DNA from: Massilia phyllostachyos
GTDB taxonomy: Bacteria; Pseudomonadota; Gammaproteobacteria; Burkholderiales; Burkholderiaceae_D
NCBI RefSeq assembly: GCF_021044825.1
Contig: NZ_JAJNOC010000010.1
Location: 155,165 to 219,164 of the forward strand
DNA: 64,000 bases
Direction: 5' to 3'
The position numbers and the translations under genes were made by a program. This document shows positions 9,056-18,463 of the stretch, in pieces. The notes under the pieces are model-generated. The model was not told where the DNA came from and did not search any database. It saw only the letters and a program-made list of their open reading frames with translations. The first letter of the stretch is position 1; every line of letters starts with the position of its first letter.

Positions 9056-12000
9056 GCAGCCCTTTCCACGCCGGCTTCGAGCGCGGCGGACAGGCGCGCC
9101 AGCGGCGCAAGGGCGGCCGCATACTCGACATCGCGGACCGCGCGCCGCAGTGCGTCCAGCTCGGCGCGGGGCGGACCGCCGGCCAGCAGCGTTTCGAGCT
9201 CGGCCAGGGCGTCCTCGGCGCGGGCGTCATCGGCGCAAAGGTAGCCCTGCAGGCGCGCCAGCAGGGCTCCCAGATCGCGCGGGTCGTACGGGCGCGGATG
9301 CGCCGCCTCGGCCAGCTGCGACAGGGCCGCCAGCACGTTCTCGGCGGCCGTCACCAGGGCCGGCACCTGGGCCGCCAGGTGGGTGGCCTGGCCATTGCGC
9401 AGGTCTTGCTCGAGGCGGTGCGCCGCCGCCGACAGCTCGAAGGCGCCGACGTAGGCCGCGCTCGACTTGAGGTTGTGGGCCAGCGATTGCAGGCGCGGAT
9501 GGTCGCCGCCGCCCAGCGCTTCGCGCAGCACGCGCGGCGCGTCCGCATACTCGCGCAGAAAACTGCTGGCGCGCTTTTCGAGGCGCGCGCGCTGGCCGTC
9601 GACCTTGTCGAGGGCCAGGCGCCAGTCCATGCCGGGCGCCGCCGGCAGGGCCGCCGTAGCGCCGGACCGATCCGGCGCGGGCTCGCCGGCAACCCGCGGC
9701 AGCGGCCGCCCCTGCAGGCGCGCCGGGTCGATCCACTTGAGCAGCGTGCAGAACAGCAGATCCGGATCGATCGGCTTGGTCACGTGGTCGACCATCCCGG
9801 CGTCCAGGCTCATGGCGCGGTCGCTCGGCAGCGCGTGCGCCGTCATCGCCACGATTGGCAGCGCGCGCAGGCGCGGCTCGCGCAGGATGGCGCGGGCGGC
9901 GTCCAGGCCGTCCATCCCCGGCATCTGGACGTCCATCAGCACCAGGTCATAGTCGCCATCCTTCGCCATGCGCACCGCCTCGACGCCGTTGAAGGCGACG
10001 TCCACCTGCATGCGGGCGGCGGCCATGAAGTCCAGCGCCACCTCGCGGTTGTTGGCATTGTCCTCGGCCAGCAGAATGCGCGCGCCGTCCAGGCGCGGGA
10101 TGTCGGCCATCGCAACCAGCGCCGGCGGCGCGGCCCCGTCCGCGGCTTGCAGCCCGAGCTGCGGATGCAGGGCCTGCAGCAGGCTGTGGTACAGCAGCGC
10201 TGGCCCGACCGGCTTGTGCAGGAAGGCGTCGACCGGCAGTTCGCCTTCCTGTTCGAGCACGGTGTCGCGCGTACAGACCGAGACCATCAGGATCGCCGGC
10301 GGCGTGTCCTCCTGGCCGGTGGCGGCCGCGCGGCGGATGCGGCGGATCGTCTCGACCCCGTCCAAGCCCGGCATCAGGTAGTCCATCAGGACGACGTCGT
10401 AGGGCTTGCCGACCGCCTGGGCGCCGGCCATCGCGCGCAGGCATTCCTCGCCCGAGGCCACGATCTCGGCGCGCACGCCCAGGCTGTCCAGCATCTCGGC
10501 CAGCGCGACGCGCGCGCTGGCGCTGTCGTCGACCACCAGGGCGCGCATGTCGCGCAGGGTGGACCGGTGGAAGGGGGCGGAGTCGGCGTCGGCCACCCCG
10601 AGGGGGACCGTGAAGGCGAAGCGGCTGCCCGCGCCCGCGCTGCTGCTGGCGACGATGCCGCCTTCCATCAGCTCAACCAGCTGGCGCGAAATCGACAGGC
10701 CCAGGCCGGTGCCGCCGTACATGCGGGTGGTCGAGCTGTCTGCCTGGGTGAAGGACTGGAACAGGCGGCCGATCTGCTCTTCGTTCATGCCGATGCCGGT
10801 GTCGCTGACCGAGAATTCGACGCTCAGGCGGCCGTCCTCGGCGGGGCCACCGACCACATCGACCGCGACCACGATCTCGCCCTGCTCGGTGAATTTCACG
10901 GCATTGCCGGTCAGATTGACCAGCACCTGGCCCAGGCGCAGCGGATCGCCCACCAGGCGCTGCGGGACCCGGTTGCCGACCCGGAAGATCAGCTCCACAC
11001 CCTTGGCGTCGCTCTTCACGCTGGTCACGCTCGACAAATGTTCGAGCATCTCGTTCAGGTCGAACGGTACCTGCTCGATCGTCAGCTTGCCGGCTTCCAT
11101 CTTCGAATGGTCGAGGATGTCGTTGATCAGGCCGAGCAGGTGTTCGCCCGCGCCCAGGATCTTGGACACATAGTTGCGGGTCTTCGGCGGCGCCTCGCCC
11201 ATCAGGGCCAGGCGGCTCATGCCGATGATGGCGTTCATCGGGGTGCGGATTTCGTGGCTCATGTTGGCCAGGAACTCGGTCTTCATGCGCGCCTCCGCTT
11301 CGGCGCGCAGCATGGCTTCCTGGGTCGCCTTATGGCGCAGGCTGATCATGCGGATGAACATCAGCATGTCGAGCGTCACGCCGAACTGCAGCGAGTGCAC
11401 GGTCCAGAAGGTGGCCGGGATCTTGCCGGCGATGACCAGGGTCTGCACCACGGCGCCCAGCACGCTACAGGCCCAGCTGAGGAAGAAGTAGACGCCGATC
11501 GCATCGCCTTCGCGCACCTTGCGCCAGGCCCCGGGCAGGCCGAGCAGCATCGGCGCGTTGCCGAGGGTGGCGACGATCAGGATCAGGAGGCGGTGGTCGA
11601 TCAGGTCGAGCGCCCAGGCCAAGCCCACCATGGCCTCGAAGGCGGCGATCCCGCGCATGACGCGGCTGAAGCGCCGGTCCTTGCCGGGACGGGCCAGGAT
11701 GTGCTCGACGAACAGGTAGGCGCCGGTCGAGGCCAGCTGCGAGGACAGGCCCATCATGTGCTTGCTGAACCAGGGATTGCCGCCCCACAGGAACTGCTCA
11801 CCCAGGCCGAACCAGCACACCGAATACAGCGACAGGCCGCCGATGAACATCGCGTACTTGGCATACAGGGTGTCGCGCAGGGTCACGCTCTGCGCCAAGC
11901 TGTACAGGATCAGGCAGGCGGCCACGCCGAACAGCAGACCCTGCAGCATCTGCTCCGCCAGGGAAGCATGATGGAAGGCGGCCGGCTGCATGATGGCGAC

Positions 12001-12519
12001 CGGCGCCAGGCGCGGGCCGCGCGCGAATACCCGCGCCAGCACGGTGTACTCGCGCCCCGGCTCGAGGATCAGCGCCACGGCCGGCACCCGGCCGCCGAGG
12101 GCGCCGGCGCCGTCCTGGTGGCGCCCGGCGCTGGCCAGCTTGCGCAGCGCGCCGTTTTCCACGATCCAGATGTCGAAGCGGTCGAGCAGGGCGAAGTCGA
12201 CCTGTAGTACCCAGTCGCGCGGCGCGTCGGCCGCGGTGCGCAGCGGGATGCGGATCCAGGTCGGGTGCTGCTGCACGCCCAATGTGCCGGCTGCCAGCTC
12301 GGGCGCGGCGAAGCGGCTGGAGGCAGCGAGGGCGCCGCGTGCGTCGAGCGCCGCTTGCGGGTCCTGCAGGATGGTCAAGGCCTGCCAGGCGTCCACGCTG
12401 CGCGCCGCGCGCGTCAGCTCGAGCGGGCGCTCGTTGCCAGCCAGCGCGCTGCTGCAAAAGAAGGACAGCGCCAGCAAAGGCGCGGCGATGAGCAGGCGCA
12501 GGGAGGATGCGAGTGTCAT
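9052..12519 (-). CDS. 7TMR-DISM hybrid sensor histidine kinase, copy 1
   Basis: About 1155 residues with the same order as copy 2: signal peptide, DISM extracellular domain, seven helices, HisKA (MSHEIRTPMNAI, His about 422), HATPase (NLTGNAVKFTE, SDTGIGM, GTGLGLSI), two receivers (MDYLMPGLDG at about 711, MDVQMPGMDG at about 861) and Hpt (AHNLKSSAAYVG at about 1013). The periplasmic parts of the two copies differ more than the kinase cores, so they may sense different ligands. The start at 12519 overlaps the stop of the MpaB-like oxygenase (ATGA at 12516-12519), and the stop overlaps the next cyclase. All catalytic residues seem intact. Confidence 0.93.
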   Translation of the reverse strand: MTLASSLRLLIAAPLLALSFFCSSALAGNERPLELTRAARSVDAWQALTILQDPQAALDARGALAASSRFAAPELAAGTLGVQQHPTWIRIPLRTAADAPRDWVLQVDFALLDRFDIWIVENGALRKLASAGRHQDGAGALGGRVPAVALILEPGREYTVLARVFARGPRLAPVAIMQPAAFHHASLAEQMLQGLLFGVAACLILYSLAQSVTLRDTLYAKYAMFIGGLSLYSVCWFGLGEQFLWGGNPWFSKHMMGLSSQLASTGAYLFVEHILARPGKDRRFSRVMRGIAAFEAMVGLAWALDLIDHRLLILIVATLGNAPMLLGLPGAWRKVREGDAIGVYFFLSWACSVLGAVVQTLVIAGKIPATFWTVHSLQFGVTLDMLMFIRMISLRHKATQEAMLRAEAEARMKTEFLANMSHEIRTPMNAIIGMSRLALMGEAPPKTRNYVSKILGAGEHLLGLINDILDHSKMEAGKLTIEQVPFDLNEMLEHLSSVTSVKSDAKGVELIFRVGNRVPQRLVGDPLRLGQVLVNLTGNAVKFTEQGEIVVAVDVVGGPAEDGRLSVEFSVSDTGIGMNEEQIGRLFQSFTQADSSTTRMYGGTGLGLSISRQLVELMEGGIVASSSAGAGSRFAFTVPLGVADADSAPFHRSTLRDMRALVVDDSASARVALAEMLDSLGVRAEIVASGEECLRAMAGAQAVGKPYDVVLMDYLMPGLDGVETIRRIRRAAATGQEDTPPAILMVSVCTRDTVLEQEGELPVDAFLHKPVGPALLYHSLLQALHPQLGLQAADGAAPPALVAMADIPRLDGARILLAEDNANNREVALDFMAAARMQVDVAFNGVEAVRMAKDGDYDLVLMDVQMPGMDGLDAARAILREPRLRALPIVAMTAHALPSDRAMSLDAGMVDHVTKPIDPDLLFCTLLKWIDPARLQGRPLPRVAGEPAPDRSGATAALPAAPGMDWRLALDKVDGQRARLEKRASSFLREYADAPRVLREALGGGDHPRLQSLAHNLKSSAAYVGAFELSAAAHRLEQDLRNGQATHLAAQVPALVTAAENVLAALSQLAEAAHPRPYDPRDLGALLARLQGYLCADDARAEDALAELETLLAGGPPRAELDALRRAVRDVEYAAALAPLARLSAALEAGVERAA

Positions 12520-13868
12520 GCGCGGCCCGCCTTCCCGGCCAGCCGATTTTCCAGGCGCCGTACCCAGCGTGGGGCGTTCGGGTCGACGCGCCACGATGCG
12601 GCCGTCTCGCTCACCTGTTCCAGGAGGGCCGGCGGCAGGCGCAGTGGTCGGGTCTGGTCCAGCAGGAAACGCGTCACCAGGCGGTAGCCGGCTACGCGGG
12701 TGAGCATGCGGGTAATGGAAAAGCCGGGCACGAAGGCGCGCACCCCGGTGTCGAAGGCGCGCACCAGGGCGAAGCCGTTGGCGAACAGCATGCGCGACAG
12801 GAGCGGCACGGACTGCGTCAGGCCGAGGTCGCGGGCGGCGTCCTGCCCGCACAGGAAGCGGGTCAGCAGCCTTGGGAAGGGTTTCAGCAAACGAACCGGG
12901 ATCTCGTTCTCCATCGCCCGCATCAGGCTCGCCGCCAGCGGCGGGCGCGGATCCGGCTGCACCAGCCGGCGCCGGCCGCGCTCCTGGAACGCGGCGAACT
13001 GCTGTTGCGCTTCATCCATGCTCCAGGCCATCAAACCGCGTTCGATGCCAAGCAGGTGGCCCAGCACGTTCCAGGCGTGCAGATAGGCGTCCTCGTCGGC
13101 CTGCGCGAGGCCCAGGCCGAGCTGGCGCAGACCGCGCAGGAACACATAGTTGAAGGTCAAGAGGGTGTAGGCCAATTCTTCCTGGTTGCAGGGCAGGCCG
13201 TCGCGCGCGCTGTCCCAGCCGTAGGCGTAGAGTTGGTGGTACATGCCGCCCCCCGCCGGGTTCATCGCCGGCAGCGTCGGCAGCGCCGCCGGATCGCCCG
13301 CGGGCGGCGACCCGCGCAGGATGAGGTGGCGGATGGTGGCGTGGATCAGGCGCACCTTGAGCGCCTGGGCCACGCCGCCGCCTTCGGACGAGGTCAGGCC
13401 GCCGCGCATCATGACCGGGAAGATCATGGCGGCTGTGGAACGGATCCGGTAATCGGTGTGCTGTTCGAGCTGGCCGGCAGCATGCAGCACCGCGGAAAGG
13501 TCGGGCAGCACGTAGCACTCGGGAAGGCTGGCGCAGAACAGCAGCGTGCAGGAGAGCATGCTCATGTCCATGAACAGCTGTTCCGCGCGGGCAATTTTCT
13601 CCGGGTTGGCCCAATCGGGCAGGGCCTGGCAGATCGCCAGGTAGTCCTTCAGCGCTTGCGCCGCGCGCGGATCGAGTCCCGGTTCCGGCCGCCACTGCGC
13701 GAGGCCGCCGTTGCTTTCCCAGCGCACGAGCTCGCGGTTGACCGCCGCGATGCGCTCGGCGATCGCATGCGGACCGTCGGCGCCTGCCAGCATGCGGGCG
13801 ACGGCGTCGTCGGCCGGCGGGTCGGCCCGCATCACGGATGGTATCGGATGGATGGCGTCGCGCTTCAT
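12516..13868 (-). CDS. MpaB/DUF2236-family haem oxygenase (Lcp-like fold)
   Basis: 450 residues with AGGAG five bases before the ATG. The core contains YRIRSTAAM (Arg about 141, Thr about 145) and KVRLIHATIRH (His about 176). Arg, Thr and a His about 30 residues later match, as I recall it, the haem pocket of the rubber oxygenase Lcp and of MpaB, so His176 is the likely haem ligand. No signal peptide is visible, unlike secreted Lcp. The substrate could be an isoprenoid or unsaturated lipid, but that is inference. It lies between a TonB receptor (73 bases upstream) and a sensor kinase whose start overlaps its stop, an odd pairing for this family. Confidence 0.78.
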   Translation of the reverse strand: MKRDAIHPIPSVMRADPPADDAVARMLAGADGPHAIAERIAAVNRELVRWESNGGLAQWRPEPGLDPRAAQALKDYLAICQALPDWANPEKIARAEQLFMDMSMLSCTLLFCASLPECYVLPDLSAVLHAAGQLEQHTDYRIRSTAAMIFPVMMRGGLTSSEGGGVAQALKVRLIHATIRHLILRGSPPAGDPAALPTLPAMNPAGGGMYHQLYAYGWDSARDGLPCNQEELAYTLLTFNYVFLRGLRQLGLGLAQADEDAYLHAWNVLGHLLGIERGLMAWSMDEAQQQFAAFQERGRRRLVQPDPRPPLAASLMRAMENEIPVRLLKPFPRLLTRFLCGQDAARDLGLTQSVPLLSRMLFANGFALVRAFDTGVRAFVPGFSITRMLTRVAGYRLVTRFLLDQTRPLRLPPALLEQVSETAASWRVDPNAPRWVRRLENRLAGKAGRA

Positions 13869-13902
13869 ACGGTCTCCTGGCAGCTGGTCGGTCTACACAA
13901 AC

Positions 13903-13922
13903 GCCGGGAGTCCGCTCCCGGC
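13903..13922 (-). terminator. Hairpin between TonB receptor and oxygenase genes
   Basis: GCCGGGAG and CTCCCGGC form a perfect eight-base stem with a four-base loop in the 73-base gap. Read on the minus strand it is followed by GTTTGTGT, a weak U-rich run. It may act as a partial terminator that lowers expression of the oxygenase/kinase genes relative to the receptor, or as an RNA-stabilising hairpin. Confidence 0.45.
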
Positions 13923-13941
13923 ACGGTTCCTTGGATCGGCG

Positions 13942-16188
13942 TCAGAAGCGCACGTCGAGACGGAGGTCGGCGGTGCGCGGGGCGGTCGGCGTGGTCATGC
14001 CGAAGCTGTCGATGATCGACGGCCGCACCTTGTCCTCGATATTGCGCACCCGGGCCAGCACGCTCCAGCGCGCCCCGTCGGGTTGCCAGGACAGGGTGGC
14101 GTCGGTGCTGGTGTACGACGGCACTCGGTACGTCAGGAGCTGGCTCGGCACCGCCAGCACGTAGCTGCCGCTGGCGCGCGCGAACACGCCGCCGGTCAGC
14201 TGGCCGCCGCCAAGCGCCACGCGCTGCTGGTAGCCGAGCGTGTAGACATGGCTGGGCGCGCGATCCAGCTTGCGGCCGGCCCAGGACACCGCCGGGGCGG
14301 GCATGTAGCTGACATAGCGCGCATCCAGCAGGGTCACGCCGTAGTTCAGTCGGCCGCCGCTGCCGACCCGCAGCTCGCCATCAAGCTCGAGGCCGCGCGA
14401 GCGTGCCTGGCCGGCATTGGTGGTGAGCAGGCGCGGAGCGCCGGCGACGATGGCGTTGCCGGTCAGCTGCAGGTTGGTGTAATCGTAGTGGAAGGCCGAG
14501 GCATTGACCGTCAGTCGCCCGCCCAGCAGGCGCGACTTCAGGCCGGCTTCCCATGCGCGCAACTCTTCCGGCTGGTAGTAGAGGAAGTCGGAAGAGACCG
14601 CGGCGGCGGCCGGGCAGGGAATGCCGAGGGCGCTGGTGCCGGTGACGCAGCCGTCGTTGAAGGCGCCGGCCTTGTAGCCGGTGGCCAGGCTGGCGTAGGC
14701 CAGGGTGCCCGGCGCGAGGTCGGCTTCCACGCCCAGGCGCCAGGTGGTGCGCGCGGTCGACAGGTCGGCCGCGTTCAGCAGGCGGCGGTCGGTCGCCGGG
14801 TTGAACACGGGGCCCTGCTGGAAGTCGGTGGATCCGACGCGCCACTTGTGGTCGAGAGTGCGGCGTGCACCGGCCGAGAGGCGCAGGTCGTCGCGCAGGC
14901 GCCAGCTCAGCTGGCCGAAGACGGCCTTGCTGCGCGCATTGGTCACCAGCGGAAACGAATAATAGGGCGGCAGGCCGACCGGACGCAGGCCCTGGAAAGC
15001 GTAGCTCGTGTCCGACTCTTCTTCGAAGTGATACAGGCCGGCCTGGATTCCGAGCGGCCCACCGCCATTCGTGGCAATTCGCAGCTCGTGCGAGTCCTGG
15101 CGGTTGGCGCCGTCGTAGCTGTTGATCACGCCGAGGGCGACCGGGGGCGCCAGCGAGATGCGGTAATAGTAGTTGTTGACCATCTGCTGGTCGAGCTCGC
15201 GGTGCGAGCCAAGATAGTAGACCGTGGTGGCGCCGAGGTTCCAGCTCATGTCTGCCGACAGGCCGCGCGCGCGGCGTTCCTGCTCGCCCTGCACCGGGGC
15301 GATGTTCGCCGGACGGAACGCCATGGTCAGGCGCTCGCCGGTCGACGCGCCGCGCCAGACCGGATTGCGGTCGGAGACGCCGCTGTAGAAGTTGGTGTCG
15401 GGAACGATACGGTCGTTGTTGTCGCTGACTTCGCTGTGGTCGTAACGCAGCAGAAGTGAGGCGTCGCCGCCGATCGCGAGTTTCGCGCTCAGGCGCGCAT
15501 CGCGGTCGTCGCGGTCCATGCCGGGACGGAAGGAAGTTCCCTGACCGTTCTTCAGGAACGGATCCTGGCGGCGAACGCTGACGGCGGCGCGCAGGGCCAG
15601 CGCATCGTTGACCGGCAGGTTGACCATGCCCTCGACCTTGCGGTTCTGGTAAGTGCCCGCTTCGACCGTAACGCGGCCTTCCCGCTGGCGGGTTGGAGCG
15701 TTCGAGATCACGTTGACCAGGCCCGCCGTGGTATTGCGGCCGTACAGCGTGCCTTGCGGGCCGCGCAGCACTTCGATGCGGTCGACGTCGAGGAAGTTGG
15801 CGGTCTGGCCGGCCGGCCGCGCGATGTAGACGCCGTCCAGCATGAAGGCGGCCGAGGGGTCGCCCTTGTCGGTGGTATCGTTGTTGCTGATGCCGCGGAT
15901 GGTAACGCGCAGGCCCGAGAAGGCCTGGTCGATGTGCACGTTCGGCAGGCGGGCGCCGAGGGCGGCGGGATTGTCGGCCCCGAGCTCGCGCAGCTGTTCG
16001 CCACTCACAACGCTGATTGCGACGGGCGTGCGCGAGGCCACGGAGGTGGTGCGCTGGGCGGTGACGAGGACTTCCGGTACCGCGTTGTCCTGCGAATTCT
16101 GTTCCTGGGCATGCACGAGGTTCATGCACATGCTCGAGACTGCGACGGCCAGCAGCGAGTGCGCCGGTCGGACCTGCTTTGCTTTCAT
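13942..16188 (-). CDS. TonB-dependent outer-membrane receptor
   Basis: 748 residues: signal peptide ending near VHAQEQ, a plug domain (EVLVTAQRTTS as TonB-box region, then LPNVHIDQAFSG, IRGISNND and IEVLRGPQGTLYGRNTTAG), and a long beta-barrel ending in the aromatic RLDVRF. Such receptors import large or scarce substrates using TonB energy. The plug is of the general catechol/hydrophobic-substrate type rather than the long carbohydrate type at 23.8 kb. Its position directly before an MpaB/Lcp-like oxygenase and sensor kinases suggests that it imports the oxygenase substrate or product; this is inference. GGGAG precedes the ATG by about nine bases. Confidence 0.9.
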   Translation of the reverse strand: MKAKQVRPAHSLLAVAVSSMCMNLVHAQEQNSQDNAVPEVLVTAQRTTSVASRTPVAISVVSGEQLRELGADNPAALGARLPNVHIDQAFSGLRVTIRGISNNDTTDKGDPSAAFMLDGVYIARPAGQTANFLDVDRIEVLRGPQGTLYGRNTTAGLVNVISNAPTRQREGRVTVEAGTYQNRKVEGMVNLPVNDALALRAAVSVRRQDPFLKNGQGTSFRPGMDRDDRDARLSAKLAIGGDASLLLRYDHSEVSDNNDRIVPDTNFYSGVSDRNPVWRGASTGERLTMAFRPANIAPVQGEQERRARGLSADMSWNLGATTVYYLGSHRELDQQMVNNYYYRISLAPPVALGVINSYDGANRQDSHELRIATNGGGPLGIQAGLYHFEEESDTSYAFQGLRPVGLPPYYSFPLVTNARSKAVFGQLSWRLRDDLRLSAGARRTLDHKWRVGSTDFQQGPVFNPATDRRLLNAADLSTARTTWRLGVEADLAPGTLAYASLATGYKAGAFNDGCVTGTSALGIPCPAAAAVSSDFLYYQPEELRAWEAGLKSRLLGGRLTVNASAFHYDYTNLQLTGNAIVAGAPRLLTTNAGQARSRGLELDGELRVGSGGRLNYGVTLLDARYVSYMPAPAVSWAGRKLDRAPSHVYTLGYQQRVALGGGQLTGGVFARASGSYVLAVPSQLLTYRVPSYTSTDATLSWQPDGARWSVLARVRNIEDKVRPSIIDSFGMTTPTAPRTADLRLDVRF

Positions 16189-16531
16189 CTAAAACAACTC
16201 CCTGATTTTGTTCTTGTAACATCACCCCGTAGGGTAGGCGGCCACAGTGCTTATCGGTATTGAAATGTGTGGGACGCTGAGGAGACGAAGTCTAGCAGGT
16301 AGTGATCGGAGGAAATAGCTATTTGAAGTAATTGAACAATAATCCGACTTTGCTACAACGTTCCTTGTGCATTCTGTCCATTCGGTCTATACATGTGGTG
16401 GCACTGCACTTGTCATAATGGCACGTCGATGTGACCCCGGCATGACCACTTGCGTGCGCCGCCGCCAGGACAATTCGCTTATGTTTCGCGCAATAAAGAG
16501 CGCCGCACGGCGGCGCGATGAAGGAGACCGC
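16189..16531. promoter_or_regulatory. Divergent intergenic region between TonB receptor and GH43
   Basis: This 343-base gap holds both promoters. Visible items are a 12-base perfect palindrome AAATAGCTATTT at 16313-16324, a GTCATAA half-site at 16412-16418 matching the palindrome before the second TonB receptor, and a single half of the genome's GTAGGGT repeat (CGTAGGGTAGGCGG, 16228-16241). No convincing small gene was found. Promoter boxes could not be fixed with confidence. Confidence 0.45.
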
Positions 16532-18364
16532 ATGATGCCATTCCGACGCGCCGGCCTGGCCACGATCCTGTCCTGTGCCGCGCTGGCGACGGCCTCGGCC
16601 GAGGACGACACCAGTAAAGCCGCCAGTAAAGCCACCTACAGCAATCCGCTGCCACTGCGCCTGGCCGACGGCAGCCTGGCCGAAAGCTGCGCCGATCCCT
16701 CGCTGCTGCGCGACCGCACCACCTCGCCCACGGTCTGGTACATGTATTGCACCATGGACCCCGTCAGCCACAAGGAGCGCGACGGCAAGGGCTGGAAATT
16801 CCGCATGATGCCGGTGTACCGCTCGGTGGACCTGGTCAACTGGTACTTCGTGCGCGACACCTTCGACACCCGCCCTGCCGGCCTTGCCGGGCCCAAGGCC
16901 GGCCTGTGGGCGCCGGAGCCGGTCTACCAGAACGGCAGCTATTACCTCTACTTCACCGTGACCGACGTCGCCGACGCCCACAGTCCGGAAAAGGGCTGCG
17001 AATCCGACAGCGGCATCGCGGTCGCCACCAGCGCCTCGCCCTCCGGTCCCTGGACCCCCGCCAGGGAGTTGGTGGTGCCGCCGCGCCGCGCCGGCGCCGG
17101 CTGCAACTTCCACTGGACCTTCGACCCCGACGTGGTCGAGGACGCCCAGGGCGACCGCTTCCTCTACTACGGCAGCTACGGCGGCGGCATCTATGTGCAG
17201 CGCCTGGCGCGCGATGGCTTGAAGACTGAGGGCGACGCCGTGCGTATCGCCGCCGACAAGCGCTACGAAGGCGCCGAAGTCGTGCGCCACGGCGGCTACT
17301 GGTACCTGTTCGCCTCCAGCACCGACTGCTGCCGCGGGCCGCTGACCGGCTACGCGCTCTACGTCGGTCGCGCCAGGAGCCCGGAAGGTCCGTTCCTCGA
17401 CCGCCAGGGCAACGACATGGCGGCCAGCCGGGTGGGCGGCACGCCGCTGCTGCAGCAGAACGGCAACCGCTGGATCGGCGCCGGCCACAACTCGGTGTTC
17501 CAGGACCCGGCCGGCCAGTGGTGGACCTTCTACCATGCGATTGACCGCAACCAGGGCTACTTCAGCGTGAAGGACAAGCTGACCCGCCGTCCGCTGCTGC
17601 TGGACCGCATCGACTGGATCGACGGCTGGCCGGTCGCCAACCGCGACCAGGGCCCGTCCGATACGCCGCAGGCGCGGCCGGCGGTCAAGGCCGGAGCGCG
17701 CACGACTGCCATGGCCCCTGTCAAAACGGCGCCGTCGACGACCCCACTCTGGCTTGACCGCTTCGAGGGAGGCAAGCTCGACTCTCGCTGGAGTTGGGTG
17801 CGCCCGCAGGCGGCCGGCAGCTGGGCCAGCGGCCAGCCGGGCCTGCGCATGTCGACCCAGGCCACCGACCTGCACGTCGACACCAATAGCGCCGCGGTGC
17901 TGGCTTCTGCGCTGCCAGGCGGCGACCTGCGCATCGAAGCGCGCATGCGCCTGGACGCGCCGCTCGAATGCTGCGTGACGCCGGTGCAGGCCGGCCTGGT
18001 CGTGATGCGCGACGACGACAATTACCTCAAGCTGGTGGAGCTGGCCCACGAGGGCCTGCGCCAGGTCGAATTCGGCAAGGAGCTGGCGCCGGTGGCCAAG
18101 GGCTATCCGCGCTACGGCAACACCGTGGTGGGCACGCCGGGCGAGTGGACCTGGCTGCGCATCGATATCGAGCGCGGCTTCGGCCCGGGGGGCCAGGAGG
18201 AGCGCTACACCGCCTGGTCGAGCCAGGACGGCAAGGACTGGGTGCGCGGCGGCGCCTGGACCCATACGCTCGGCAGCGGCGCGAAGCTGGGCCTGGTGGC
18301 GATGGGCGGCGCCGGCCATGCCGTCACCTTTGGCGAGGTGCGCGTCATGCGGCTAGGGCGCTAG
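16532..18364 (+). CDS. Secreted glycoside hydrolase family 43, with C-terminal lectin-like domain
   Basis: About 610 residues with a signal peptide (LATILSCAALATASAE). The five-bladed GH43 propeller shows the general base in CADPSLLRD, WAPEPVYQNGSYYLYF, the pKa-modulating Asp in FDPDVVED, the acid Glu in YEGAEVV, and GAGHNSVFQDPAGQWW. The C-terminal 200 residues (LDRFEGGKLDSRWSWVRP onward) look like the concanavalin-like module found on arabinanases and xylosidases. AAGGAG at 16521-16526 supports the start at ATG 16532 or the next ATG at 16535. It opens the sugar operon, so it probably releases arabino- or xylo-oligosaccharides outside the cytoplasm. Confidence 0.85.
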   Translation: MMPFRRAGLATILSCAALATASAEDDTSKAASKATYSNPLPLRLADGSLAESCADPSLLRDRTTSPTVWYMYCTMDPVSHKERDGKGWKFRMMPVYRSVDLVNWYFVRDTFDTRPAGLAGPKAGLWAPEPVYQNGSYYLYFTVTDVADAHSPEKGCESDSGIAVATSASPSGPWTPARELVVPPRRAGAGCNFHWTFDPDVVEDAQGDRFLYYGSYGGGIYVQRLARDGLKTEGDAVRIAADKRYEGAEVVRHGGYWYLFASSTDCCRGPLTGYALYVGRARSPEGPFLDRQGNDMAASRVGGTPLLQQNGNRWIGAGHNSVFQDPAGQWWTFYHAIDRNQGYFSVKDKLTRRPLLLDRIDWIDGWPVANRDQGPSDTPQARPAVKAGARTTAMAPVKTAPSTTPLWLDRFEGGKLDSRWSWVRPQAAGSWASGQPGLRMSTQATDLHVDTNSAAVLASALPGGDLRIEARMRLDAPLECCVTPVQAGLVVMRDDDNYLKLVELAHEGLRQVEFGKELAPVAKGYPRYGNTVVGTPGEWTWLRIDIERGFGPGGQEERYTAWSSQDGKDWVRGGAWTHTLGSGAKLGLVAMGGAGHAVTFGEVRVMRLGR

Positions 18365-18367
18365 ATT

Positions 18368-18384
18368 GTCCGGTTCAGCCGGAC
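18368..18384 (+). terminator. Small hairpin after GH43 gene
   Basis: GTCCGG and CCGGAC pair around a five-base loop, four bases after the GH43 stop. There is no U-run, so it is more likely an mRNA 3'-end protection or processing hairpin separating the hydrolase from the transporter genes than a strong terminator. Confidence 0.35.
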
Positions 18385-18463
18385 GACCCTGGCTAATAAT
18401 TATTTGCTAGTATTTCCTCATAAAATTGAATCCACGCGATTCCAACACAGCCAGGAGACAGGA

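Noticed and set aside
9298..12207. A 969-codon plus-strand open frame across the kinase gene
   Set aside because: Composition (His, Gln, Arg, Ala) is that of a third-position-GC artefact; the minus strand codes for an unmistakable histidine kinase.
16228..16241. CGTAGGGTAGGCGG as a fourth full repeat copy
   Set aside because: Only one arm is present with no complementary partner nearby; listed as a half site only.
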